Virus record (IMG/VR): IMGVR_UViG_3300022939_000070
Coordinates: 1-35,366 of that record
DNA: 35,366 nt
Source: a virus
Reading direction: 5' to 3' (one strand)
Positions 17,469-24,195 of the stretch are shown one piece after another. Numbering within the stretch: position 1 is the first letter of the stretch; the number at the start of each line of letters is the position of its first letter. The notes below the pieces were generated by a model. That model saw nothing but the letters and a program-made list of their open reading frames with translations, ran no database searches and was not told where the DNA came from. Both the position numbers and the translations under genes were made by a program.

Positions 17469-17858
17469 ATGACCAAAGAAGAAGAGCTAGATAGAGAAGG
17501 ACTAAAGGTGCTTAGGTGGTCTATGTTTGACTCACCTGATGTGAAGGGTAGTGGTTATATGTTCATGGAGAGGGAGCCAGTGGTGGCATTAGATAGGGCA
17601 GCACAATACCATAGATACATACCCAATGTTTTACTTGGATATACATCTAAAGCAGTAGCGGACAAGATGGGACTAGTGAGCAGTGACTCACACAGAATAG
17701 GCAGGGCGATCAGGATAAGATGCGTTGGGCCAAAGAAAAGATTAAAACTAATACGCTCCTTAATGGAGCAAGGTGTTCAGAGGTTTGCCATAGATAGAGA
17801 TCAGGTATACTTTGACACAGACGACCTTAAGCCTCCATCTATTTACTTGTGGGTTTGA
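17469..17858 (+). CDS. M15 peptidase-like protein lacking zinc ligands
   Basis: The 129-residue product follows the M15 (M15_3-like) layout. It has MFDSPDVKGSG at 19-29, LDRA at 41-44, GYTS at 57-60, SDSHRIGRAIRIR at 72-84, a helix, and VYFDTDDLKPPSIYLW at 113-128. In active members the motifs read HxxGxAxD and (I/V)HxD. Here His75, Gly78 and Ala80 remain, but the zinc Asp is Arg82 and the final His is Tyr114. The protein is thus probably catalytically dead. It has its own promoter, a possible structured leader and a terminator, so it is a separate early-type unit beside an intact M15 endolysin. It could be a binding module or regulator, which is inference. The reading frame is intact and does not look like a decaying pseudogene. 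Confidence 0.75.
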   Translation: MTKEEELDREGLKVLRWSMFDSPDVKGSGYMFMEREPVVALDRAAQYHRYIPNVLLGYTSKAVADKMGLVSSDSHRIGRAIRIRCVGPKKRLKLIRSLMEQGVQRFAIDRDQVYFDTDDLKPPSIYLWV

Positions 17859-17885
17859 GTTTTCATTTTCTTGTTTAATGTTAGA

Positions 17886-17912
17886 TTGGGGGCAATAGCC
17901 CCCTTTCTTTTT
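17886..17912 (+). terminator. Rho-independent terminator
   Basis: GGGGGC pairs with GCCCCC around the loop AATA and is followed by TTTCTTTTTC, about 28 bases after the stop of the M15-like gene. Confidence 0.88.
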
Positions 17913-17945
17913 CTATGTTAATAAAATGTTAAAATTGTAAAAACA

Positions 17946-17977
17946 TTTGCATAATCAAATAACACCTTATATATTTG
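17946..17977 (+). promoter_or_regulatory. Bacteroidetes-type promoter, full match
   Basis: TTTG (17946-17949), a 20-base spacer, then TATATTTG (17970-17977). It is a full match to the Bacteroidetes consensus, 31 bases upstream of the gene at 18008, and opens the replication and recombination region. Confidence 0.85.
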
Positions 17978-18007
17978 TAGTGTTATTAATTATTAAATCT
18001 ATTTACA

Positions 18008-18448
18008 ATGAACACAGAAAATGAACCATTAACAGAACAGGAGCTTCTAGAGCAAAAACAACAAGAGGCTTTAAAGAAGGCAAGGATCTATGAGAACAAT
18101 AGACACCTTCGTAACCTTTACCAGTCTAGGCTGACTGACGAGAACCTTACGGCTATAGAGAGAAGGTACTACAGCGACATGCTTACCCTAGTCAACGACC
18201 CTATTCAGAAGACAGAGATAAACAAGTTTTGGAACCATATACAACTTCGTAGGGACATCTATGACAACAAGGTAGAGTATCTACAAGAGGTTATTGAGTA
18301 CCTAAGAGAGCTAGTTGTTCAGGTAGGTAGCCCTGACATATCACTACATGTTAGAAACAATATTGTTAGGAAGGCTGCTAATAAGGAATTTTTAAATGAT
18401 CCTGAGTTTAAATCTCTAATAAAAAACAGAATAAAAAATAATTATTAA
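18008..18448 (+). CDS. Hypothetical helical protein, first gene of early region
   Basis: The 146-residue product is highly charged and helical (LTEQELLEQKQQEALKKAR, RHLRNLYQSRLTDENL and an Asn/Lys-rich end KNRIKNNY). No membrane segment, Cys cluster or known motif is visible. It is directly downstream of the best-matching promoter in the window, so it is probably expressed early and may act on host processes or replication. Function and family are unknown. Confidence 0.65.
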   Translation: MNTENEPLTEQELLEQKQQEALKKARIYENNRHLRNLYQSRLTDENLTAIERRYYSDMLTLVNDPIQKTEINKFWNHIQLRRDIYDNKVEYLQEVIEYLRELVVQVGSPDISLHVRNNIVRKAANKEFLNDPEFKSLIKNRIKNNY

Positions 18449-18468
18449 TAAGTTGTTAAAAATTTTAT

Positions 18469-18476
18469 TATATTTG
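18469..18476 (+). promoter_or_regulatory. Promoter -7 element close to a start codon
   Basis: TATATTTG ends only four bases before the ATG at 18481. No good TTTG lies at the matching -33 position. If used, transcription would start at or next to the ATG and give a leaderless or near-leaderless message for the ERF gene. Confidence 0.55.
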
Positions 18477-18480
18477 CGTT

Positions 18481-19083
18481 ATGGAAACACTTACACTACA
18501 AGAAAGGTTGCTTAAGATTCAGACAGAACTTAAAGCACCAAAGAACATGTACAACTCTTTTGGGAAGTACAACTACAGGAACCTAGAGGGTATCTTGGAG
18601 GCTTCAAAGCCGTTATTATTAAAGTATGGGGTAAACCTAATCCTTAGTGATGATACTGTTGAGGTGGCAGGATTCCCTATATGTAGCGCAAAGGCTAAGA
18701 TCTTTTGCTCTGACTATCCTGAACTATCTATTGAGGTGCAATCACAGGCAGGTATAGACTTTAGCAAAAAAGGTATGGACTGGTCACAAGCATCAGGCTC
18801 TGCCTCTTCTTATGCTAGAAAGTATGCCCTTAATGGTCTATTCCTTATTGATGATACTAAGGATGCAGATGCTACCAACAAGCATGATAAAAAGACTGAG
18901 GTATTAAACAAGTCACATGATCAGTGGCCTAAGTTAGTGTCTTGGTTAAAGAATCAGAAAGACTTTGATAAGGCAATAGATCAAATATCAGGGCGATATA
19001 TTATTAGTGAAGAGGACAGAAAATCTTTGAAGTTATCTTCTTTACAGTCTGAAGCGTCAAAATATGTTAAATCAAAAAAGTAA
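18481..19083 (+). CDS. ERF-family single-strand annealing protein
   Basis: The 200-residue protein carries the ERF family pattern. The N-terminal helix RLLKIQTELKAPKN is followed by FGKYNYRNLEGILEASKPLL and, at residues 105-130, GSASSYARKYALNGLFLIDD-DAD. ERF proteins anneal complementary single strands and act in phage recombination and genome circularisation. The C-terminal third is Lys/Ser-rich and variable. An SSB-like gene follows immediately and a RecE-like nuclease lies 4 kb downstream, so a two-component recombination system is likely. Confidence 0.88.
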   Translation: METLTLQERLLKIQTELKAPKNMYNSFGKYNYRNLEGILEASKPLLLKYGVNLILSDDTVEVAGFPICSAKAKIFCSDYPELSIEVQSQAGIDFSKKGMDWSQASGSASSYARKYALNGLFLIDDTKDADATNKHDKKTEVLNKSHDQWPKLVSWLKNQKDFDKAIDQISGRYIISEEDRKSLKLSSLQSEASKYVKSKK

Positions 19084-19101
19084 ATTTAAATCAAGTAAAT
19101 T

Positions 19102-19413
19102 ATGAGTGCAACAATTTCATTTAGTATTGACCTAAGCAAAATCGACAAGAGCAAGGTTATTCAAGGAAAAAAAGGAACCTATTACAATGTAGTAGCTTTC
19201 GTAAATGATCAGGCAGATGCCTATGGTAACAATGTAAAGATTGCTACTGACAAGACAAAAGAGGAGCGTGATTCAGGCGCACCAACACATTGGCTTGGAA
19301 ACGGTAAGGTGATCACCACAGATGGTAGCATCTCTGCCGTACAGCTAGTAGGTAATCAGGCACAGCAAGCGCCTGCTCCTGCACCTGCTGAGAACATGGA
19401 CTTTCCATTTTAA
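19102..19413 (+). CDS. SSB-like single-stranded DNA binding protein
   Basis: The 103-residue product has a small beta-type domain (ISFSIDLSKIDKSKVIQGKKG, YYNVVAFVNDQADAYGNNV), then an Ala/Pro/Gln linker and a terminal MDFPF. The terminal motif matches the (D)DIPF-type tip with which SSB proteins recruit partner enzymes. Position directly after the annealing protein gene fits. Full OB-fold assignment would need structure prediction. Confidence 0.7.
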   Translation: MSATISFSIDLSKIDKSKVIQGKKGTYYNVVAFVNDQADAYGNNVKIATDKTKEERDSGAPTHWLGNGKVITTDGSISAVQLVGNQAQQAPAPAPAENMDFPF

Positions 19414-19430
19414 TGACTGCGTACAATTAG

Positions 19431-19456
19431 TGAAGGGGGCGAAAGCCCCCAACACT
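19431..19456 (+). terminator. Strong hairpin, possible weak terminator
   Basis: GGGGGC-GAAA-GCCCCC forms a stable GNRA-capped stem, extended by AGTG with CACT after small internal loops. Only TTT follows, so termination may be partial. It could instead stabilise the upstream message. It lies 20 bases after the SSB-like stop codon. Confidence 0.65.
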
Positions 19457-19475
19457 TTAAACAAGAAAACAAGGA

Positions 19476-20345
19476 ATGCTTACACAAGAACAAGAAGACG
19501 ATAGATTAAAGGCAGAGGTCTTGTTGCAAGATTGCTACATAGACCCAACTAAAAACTTAGAACATCCACCAATAGCATTGAGCTACGGAACACATACATA
19601 TAACACCTCTGAAGGATCAGTAACCTACGACACACCAATAGGAACCTATGGTAACTTTTCTTTCATACAGGGGCCACCTAAGACGCTTAAGACATTCCTT
19701 ATGAGTTTGTTTTCAGCAGCATATCTAGGTGGTGACTGCGAGAGGTTTAGTGGTAAGATTAAGGGTCACAGAGATGATAGATGCTTACTACACTTTGACA
19801 CAGAGCAAGGAAAGTTTCATGCACAGAAGACCTTTAAGAGGGTGCTTGAGATGACAAAAACAGATAATGCTTGTTATAAGACATACGGCCTTAGGCCACT
19901 AGACCACAAAGAGAGGCTAAAGGTTATTCAGGTAGCTATAGAGGATAATGAGGATGCAGGTCTTGTGATCATAGATGGTATTGCTGACTTGCTTGCAGAT
20001 GTAAACAATATTGAGGAGGCTAATGCTTTAGTGCAGAAGATCATGAAGTGGTCACAGATATACAATGTACATATCATGACAGTGATACATACCAATCATG
20101 GTAGTGAGAAGCCTACAGGGCATTTAGGTAGTGCGATGGAGAAGAAGGCAGAAACGCAGATACAGCTAGAGAGAGATAGTGCGGACAATAATATTATTAA
20201 GGTTCTGTGCAAAAGAAGCAGGAACAGATCGTTTGATACGTTTAGCTTCTATGTTAATAAGTATGGGTATCCACAGATGGCTTACGAGGATCTGAACTGG
20301 ATAGACAATTTAAAGAATGAAGATACAATTATCAATAGCGATTAA
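19476..20345 (+). CDS. RecA-fold ATPase (RepA/DnaB-like)
   Basis: The 289-residue protein has Walker A GPPKTLKT at 66-73, a second conserved LLHFDTEQGK at 104-113, Walker B LVIIDGIADLL with Asp167, and a sensor-like segment VIHTNHGSEKPTGHLGSAMEKKAE. This order is typical of the RepA-like group of hexameric helicase or recombination ATPases (AAA_25-type). It is a probable helicase or helicase loader for phage replication. No primase domain is seen. The gene overlaps the RusA gene by 29 bases. Confidence 0.78.
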   Translation: MLTQEQEDDRLKAEVLLQDCYIDPTKNLEHPPIALSYGTHTYNTSEGSVTYDTPIGTYGNFSFIQGPPKTLKTFLMSLFSAAYLGGDCERFSGKIKGHRDDRCLLHFDTEQGKFHAQKTFKRVLEMTKTDNACYKTYGLRPLDHKERLKVIQVAIEDNEDAGLVIIDGIADLLADVNNIEEANALVQKIMKWSQIYNVHIMTVIHTNHGSEKPTGHLGSAMEKKAETQIQLERDSADNNIIKVLCKRSRNRSFDTFSFYVNKYGYPQMAYEDLNWIDNLKNEDTIINSD

Positions 20346-20733
20346 ACCTATACCACATCAGTCGGTAAGGATGACTAGGGCAGGTAGAGCATATCAGCCC
20401 AAGAAGATTGTCGACTATAAGAATGAACTAAGAAGGCTCGTAGGGGAACAACTCCCTATGGGCTTTTCTGCTATAAAGGCAGGCACACCTATTCACATAA
20501 ATAAACTACACTATGTATTCGAGTACCCCAAATCGTTCCCTAAGTACAAGAGGAAAAGTACTAACACTATCTACAAGGTTACCAAACCTGACCTGCATGA
20601 TAATCTTAATAAGGCTCTGTTTGACGCTCTAGAGGGCGTTGTGTGGGAGATGGATCAGAACGTAGTATCAATCAATGATATGAAGAAATACTACAGCGAC
20701 ACTAACCAAATAATATTAGAAATAGAATGTTAG
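20317..20733 (+). CDS. rusA: RusA-type Holliday junction resolvase
   Basis: The 138-residue product shows the RusA signature: KPIPHQSVRMTRAGRAYQP near the N-terminus, then KPDLHDNLNKALFDALEG, VVWEMDQNVVSIN and KKYYS. Acidic residues Asp92, Asp95, Asp103 and Asp113 and the basic pair near 123 fit the metal site and catalytic Lys. It would resolve branched DNA before packaging. Its N-terminus is encoded in the end of the ATPase gene and its end overlaps the sigma-like gene by seven bases. Confidence 0.88.
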   Translation: MKIQLSIAIKPIPHQSVRMTRAGRAYQPKKIVDYKNELRRLVGEQLPMGFSAIKAGTPIHINKLHYVFEYPKSFPKYKRKSTNTIYKVTKPDLHDNLNKALFDALEGVVWEMDQNVVSINDMKKYYSDTNQIILEIEC

Positions 20734-21263
20734 AACTACTGGCCAATAACCACGATGTATGGATCAGGATGGTTATCAGTTTTGGGTGCAACAAGGATAC
20801 TGCTGAGGATATTGTTCAGTCCTTTTACCTGAGGATGCATAAGTATATCAAGGATGAGTCTAGGATCATGTATAATGATGAGGAGGTTAACAGGTTCTTT
20901 GTATACGTCACGCTTAAGAACATGTTTAAGACCTACATAGTTTCTGAGTCTAGATACCAATTCTTTGAAACTTGGGAGGAGGAATATGCTGAGTGGGATG
21001 ATGAAACAGCATACGATGAGAATACGGCATTTGGAAGGCTTGTAACGAAGATTCAGGCAGAGATGAATACTTGGCATAGGTATGACAAGCTATTGTCTGA
21101 GAAGTACCTTAAAAGCGATTACAGCCTAAGAGAGATTGCTAAGGGTACAGGTATTAGCCTGACAAGTATATTTAACTCAATGAAACATAATAAGAGGATC
21201 CTCAGGGATAAATTTAAGGAAGACTGGGAGGACTTTAAGAATGGAGATTACAACCTAATATAA
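20727..21263 (+). CDS. Sigma-70/ECF-like factor
   Basis: The 178-residue product has a region-2-like part (residues 8-75: MVISFGCNKDTAEDIVQSFY, then FFVYVTLKNMFKTYI). An acidic linker follows (WEEEYAEWDDE, about 82-100), then a C-terminal helix-turn-helix (DYSLREIAKGTGISLTSIFN, 131-150) followed by a basic helix. This is the layout of ECF sigma factors. It is a candidate for directing host RNA polymerase to phage late promoters. It is diverged, so sigma activity is not certain. Confidence 0.72.
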   Translation: MLELLANNHDVWIRMVISFGCNKDTAEDIVQSFYLRMHKYIKDESRIMYNDEEVNRFFVYVTLKNMFKTYIVSESRYQFFETWEEEYAEWDDETAYDENTAFGRLVTKIQAEMNTWHRYDKLLSEKYLKSDYSLREIAKGTGISLTSIFNSMKHNKRILRDKFKEDWEDFKNGDYNLI

Positions 21264-21268
21264 TCAAT

Positions 21269-21694
21269 ATGAAAGATGAAACCTATTATCAGAATCTCGA
21301 TAAGAGAACAAAGGAATATCGAGAGTGGAAAAAGAAAAGGCAGGAAGCATCAGAGGGCTTGGGAGATAGCGTTCAGAAGGTTACTAGAGCAACTGGGATT
21401 GAGAAGGCGGTCAAGTTTATAGCAGGTGAGGACTGTGGCTGTGAGGATCGTAAGAAGGCCTTGAATAAGTTGTTTAGGTATAACAACCCACTTTGCCTTA
21501 GGGAGGATGAGTACAACTATCTGACTGAGTTCTTTTCTGCTAGAAGGTCTACTATCTCTATGACAGAGCAGAAGCGCCTTGTAGAAATATACAACAGGGT
21601 ATTTAAGGCTAGACAAAAGTTAACTAAGTGTAGCTCGTGTGTTGCTAATGTGGTTAGAAACCTTAAACAATATTACGAGAAGTATAATGGGTAG
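21269..21694 (+). CDS. Conserved Bacteroidetes phage protein with Cys pairs
   Basis: The 141-residue product contains KVTRATGIEKAVKFIAGEDC, then GCEDRKKALNKLF, and a distal CSSC. The CGC and CxxC pairs could bind zinc. I know this ATGI-KFIAGxDCGC pattern from several Bacteroidetes phages. It is sometimes near packaging or replication genes, without assigned function. It lies five bases after the sigma-like gene and overlaps the next gene by eight bases. Confidence 0.65.
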   Translation: MKDETYYQNLDKRTKEYREWKKKRQEASEGLGDSVQKVTRATGIEKAVKFIAGEDCGCEDRKKALNKLFRYNNPLCLREDEYNYLTEFFSARRSTISMTEQKRLVEIYNRVFKARQKLTKCSSCVANVVRNLKQYYEKYNG

Positions 21695-22163
21695 GAATAA
21701 GGTGAACCCATACGTTCAGGCTAGAAGTTTTAGGATGGGCCTAGAGGCTGAGGATCTTTTTGTCAAGGTCATGGAGTCTATGGGTCTAGATGTAGAGAAG
21801 ACATCTATAGATATAGATAGAAAGATGCACATTGATTTTATCGTTGATGGCTTTGGATTCGATGTTAAAGGTAACAGAAAGTTAAACGCTATTTGGTTAG
21901 AGCTACAGAATACTAATGGTGATCATGGATGGCTGAAGGGAGCTGCTGATTATATAGCATTTCATTTCCCTGAACTAAATGTGTTTAAGATATTTAAAAC
22001 ACCTGAGCTTTTAGAGTTTGTAGAGGATAATGTCACAGAGAAGGCTAATGATAACAAGCCATACATGAAGATGTATACTAGAAAGGATAGGAGTGACATA
22101 ATAGTAAAGGTCAGATACTCAGACATCAAGCACTTAAAACATAAAATAATTAAATGCTTATAG
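21687..22163 (+). CDS. PD-(D/E)XK nuclease-like protein
   Basis: Starting at the ATG at 21687 (MGRNKVNPYVQARSFRMGLE), the product is 158 residues. A helix with Glu20/Glu22, then HIDFIVDGFGFDVKG (Asp50/Asp54 and Asp59-Val-Lys61), forms the core of a PD-(D/E)XK endonuclease fold. It is followed by WLELQN and GWLKGAADYIAFH. Such proteins are found in phage genomes as small endonucleases of unknown substrate. I chose this start because the upstream in-frame ATG at 21639 would overlap the preceding gene by 56 bases. Confidence 0.7.
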   Translation: MGRNKVNPYVQARSFRMGLEAEDLFVKVMESMGLDVEKTSIDIDRKMHIDFIVDGFGFDVKGNRKLNAIWLELQNTNGDHGWLKGAADYIAFHFPELNVFKIFKTPELLEFVEDNVTEKANDNKPYMKMYTRKDRSDIIVKVRYSDIKHLKHKIIKCL

Positions 22164-22183
22164 TATTATTAACATTTTTTTAT

Positions 22184-22191
22184 TATATTTG
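22184..22191 (+). promoter_or_regulatory. Promoter -7 element
   Basis: TATATTTG in a T-rich tract, 24 bases before the ATG at 22216, followed by an A-rich leader (GAACATTTAAACAAT). No TTTG is found at the -33 position, so this is a partial match. Confidence 0.6.
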
Positions 22192-22215
22192 TAAAGAACA
22201 TTTAAACAATTAATT

Positions 22216-22377
22216 ATGCAGTTTACCGTTAAGATTAAGCCTACTAGTAAAGACGAGGTCAAGGACAAGGATTGGTATGATGTCGAGATTAAAACCTATA
22301 AGGAAAAGATCTCAGGCAGATTCGAGAAGTATGAACTTAGACACCTAATCCAACAGATTGACAATGCCATTCCCTAG
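22216..22377 (+). CDS. Small charged hypothetical protein
   Basis: The 53-residue product starts at an ATG shortly after a promoter-like element. The sequence MQFTVKIKPTSKDEVKDKDW and the following beta-like segment (YDVEIKTYKEKI) suggest a compact alpha/beta fold. Its end overlaps the next gene by 14 bases. No family is recognised. Confidence 0.55.
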   Translation: MQFTVKIKPTSKDEVKDKDWYDVEIKTYKEKISGRFEKYELRHLIQQIDNAIP

Positions 22378-22666
22378 AAAGCAGAAGCCAGTTTTCACAG
22401 GGGTACTAAGGTATTTCCCTGATGCTATCATGGAGGTGGCTCGTTGTTCATGGATGGGAAACCAACAGCACCATGAGGACAAGCCACTTCATTGGGATAG
22501 GAATAAGTCAAACGATCACTTAGATGCTTTAGCTCGTCACCTGATAGATGCAGGTAGTATAGACGATGATGGGGTTCGTCACTCAGCTAAGGTAGCATGG
22601 CGAGCATTAGCTAATCTACAATTAGAACTAGAGAAGGAACAGCAAGATCAAATAGTATCCAAATGA
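22364..22666 (+). CDS. DUF5664-like dATP/dGTP diphosphohydrolase-type protein
   Basis: The 100-residue product from the ATG at 22364 has FPDAIMEVARCSWMGNQQHH, then KSNDHLDALARHLIDAG and RHSAKVAWRALANLQ. This resembles the DUF5664 group, an all-helical nucleotide pyrophosphohydrolase-type domain related to the enzyme that removes dATP in 2-aminoadenine phages. No PurZ homologue is seen in the window, so a modified genome is not supported. It may alter host nucleotide pools. The TTG at 22358 is an alternative start. Confidence 0.65.
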   Translation: MPFPRKQKPVFTGVLRYFPDAIMEVARCSWMGNQQHHEDKPLHWDRNKSNDHLDALARHLIDAGSIDDDGVRHSAKVAWRALANLQLELEKEQQDQIVSK

Positions 22667-22803
22667 AGCCAGCACATTACATACTTATGATCATTATTTT
22701 CTTGTGTATTCAAATGTTAAATACTGTAACTCGTTTGGATTTTACAACATTATTACTTTCCTTTGCTGTAGTTTATTTATTAAATCAAGAATATGATACT
22801 TAG
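22663..22803 (+). CDS. Small membrane protein (46 residues)
   Basis: The start ATG overlaps the previous stop codon (ATGA) and the end overlaps the next start by 11 bases. Two hydrophobic segments, HYILMIIIFLCIQML and TLLLSFAVVYLL, suggest two membrane helices. The overlap at both ends supports real expression. It could be an early inhibitor acting at the host membrane, but nothing specific can be said. Confidence 0.6.
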   Translation: MKPAHYILMIIIFLCIQMLNTVTRLDFTTLLLSFAVVYLLNQEYDT

Positions 22804-23095
22804 CAAACTAGTAAAGAATGAAAAGGACATGCTGTGTGATGCATCATTATTAGACATTGTGTCTATGGTGAAGGAGGCACACATCAAAAGGCCTAGTAGT
22901 AAGACAGAGAAGATGGTCAGCAACATTATGAACATTGTCTATTACATTAATGATCTACGCATGGAGCGTTATGTGTATGATGAAACCCTGAACAGGGCAA
23001 ACATAGAAAGGCTAAAAGCCTTAGAGAAGGTTAAAGAAATGCAGAAAGAATTTTACAATTATGATAACACTACTGAATGGAGAGAGTTGGAATAG
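22793..23095 (+). CDS. Hypothetical helical protein
   Basis: The 100-residue product is helical and charged (LLDIVSMVKEAHIKRP, VSNIMNIVYYIND, LNRANIERLKALEKVKEMQ). It overlaps the RecE-like nuclease gene by 35 bases, which suggests coupling. No motif is recognised. It may be an accessory factor of the recombination module, by position only. Confidence 0.6.
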   Translation: MILSKLVKNEKDMLCDASLLDIVSMVKEAHIKRPSSKTEKMVSNIMNIVYYINDLRMERYVYDETLNRANIERLKALEKVKEMQKEFYNYDNTTEWRELE

Positions 23096-23849
23096 GTACG
23101 AGATCTTGCAAAAGATGTACGATGATTCCTTTTACTATGGACACTTAGGCAAGCATGCCTTAAGTAGCTCCTCTCTCAAGAAACTTAATGAAGGGCCACT
23201 AACCTATGAGCTATCACTCAGAAAGAATGATAACTCTAACCAAGCGTTACGAGATGGTAGGCTGATACACATGTGCCTGCTAGAGCCTGAGAAGATTAAT
23301 GACCTGATTATCACAGAGGGTACTAAGGCAAAGAAGGAATTCAAGGAGGCCACTGCTTTTCATGGTGATCACATGGTATATACTCAGTCAGAGATGGATA
23401 ACGCTTACTGGATCGCAGAGGCTGTAAGGAGAAACGATGAGGCAGACTTTCTTTTGCATGGGACTGAGCGAGAGGTTCCTGCTATTGAGGAGATTGATGG
23501 CCTTGCCTTCAGGGCAAAGGCTGATGCCATAGATCTAAACTCAGGGCATATCATTGACCTTAAGACTACCAGCATTCCTGTTAGTGAAAGGTCATTTAAG
23601 TCCTCTGCAAACAACTTTATGTATAACTTGCAGGCAGCATTGTATTGCCATATCTTTGGGGCAACGCAGTTCACCTTCTTGGTGATACATAAGGAAACAA
23701 AGACGATTGGTATTTTTGATTGTAGTCAGGAATTCTTAGATATAGGTTGGTTCTTGGTAGAGAATGGGATTGATATATATAAAAGAAATTTCTTAAACGA
23801 GGAGGCTCGTAAAAACCTAAGAAACTATGTTGTTAGAGGAACTTTATAA
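23061..23849 (+). CDS. RecE-like PD-(D/E)XK exonuclease (YqaJ/DUF3799 type)
   Basis: The 262-residue protein has the order typical of phage exodeoxyribonucleases. ALSSSSLKKLNEGPL is followed by GRLIHMCLLEP (His70), GLAFRAKADAIDL (Asp155), HIIDLKTT (Asp166, Lys168) and a NLQAALYCHIF motif with QxxxY (Gln191, Tyr195). This is the RecB-type nuclease core of the RecE / DUF3799 family. It degrades one strand of duplex DNA so that an annealing protein can act. The ERF protein encoded at 18.5 kb is the likely partner. Confidence 0.85.
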   Translation: MITLLNGESWNRYEILQKMYDDSFYYGHLGKHALSSSSLKKLNEGPLTYELSLRKNDNSNQALRDGRLIHMCLLEPEKINDLIITEGTKAKKEFKEATAFHGDHMVYTQSEMDNAYWIAEAVRRNDEADFLLHGTEREVPAIEEIDGLAFRAKADAIDLNSGHIIDLKTTSIPVSERSFKSSANNFMYNLQAALYCHIFGATQFTFLVIHKETKTIGIFDCSQEFLDIGWFLVENGIDIYKRNFLNEEARKNLRNYVVRGTL

Positions 23850-24195
23850 CGATGGAAAAGAAATCGGAAACATCCAGTTACACTTCTACACAGCCACACT
23901 CTCAGCCTATCTCATATATAACGACCTTGAGGTATTCGATAGACTCCTCCAAGAATTTGAAGAAAAAGAGGAGTACCTCATCTGCTCAGGAATTAAGTCA
24001 GCAATAGAGAAGATAGAGGATGTGCATGATAGCAGGTTTCAGGATGCTGCTGTTGAGATTGGCATGAATGAGGATGAGGATGGTATGTTGACGTTTAGCT
24101 TTGAGAAGCATAAAGAAATAAGTAAGTTAATTTTTGAGGATATATTAAAGGAGATTTATGAAAAACAAATTGGACAGAGTAAGAGAGATAGTTGA
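23827..24195 (+). CDS. Hypothetical acidic protein
   Basis: The 122-residue product starts 23 bases inside the nuclease gene. It is acidic and helical (FDRLLQEFEEKEEYLICSG, IKSAIEKIEDVHDSR) with a short C-terminal Lys/Ser-rich end. No known motif is visible. The overlap with genes on both sides places it in the replication operon. Confidence 0.6.
   Translation: MLLEELYNDGKEIGNIQLHFYTATLSAYLIYNDLEVFDRLLQEFEEKEEYLICSGIKSAIEKIEDVHDSRFQDAAVEIGMNEDEDGMLTFSFEKHKEISKLIFEDILKEIYEKQIGQSKRDS

Noticed and set aside
21639-21686. Upstream ATG for the PD-(D/E)XK gene
   Set aside because: It would overlap the preceding gene by 56 bases. The ATG at 21687 gives a short overlap and a typical start.
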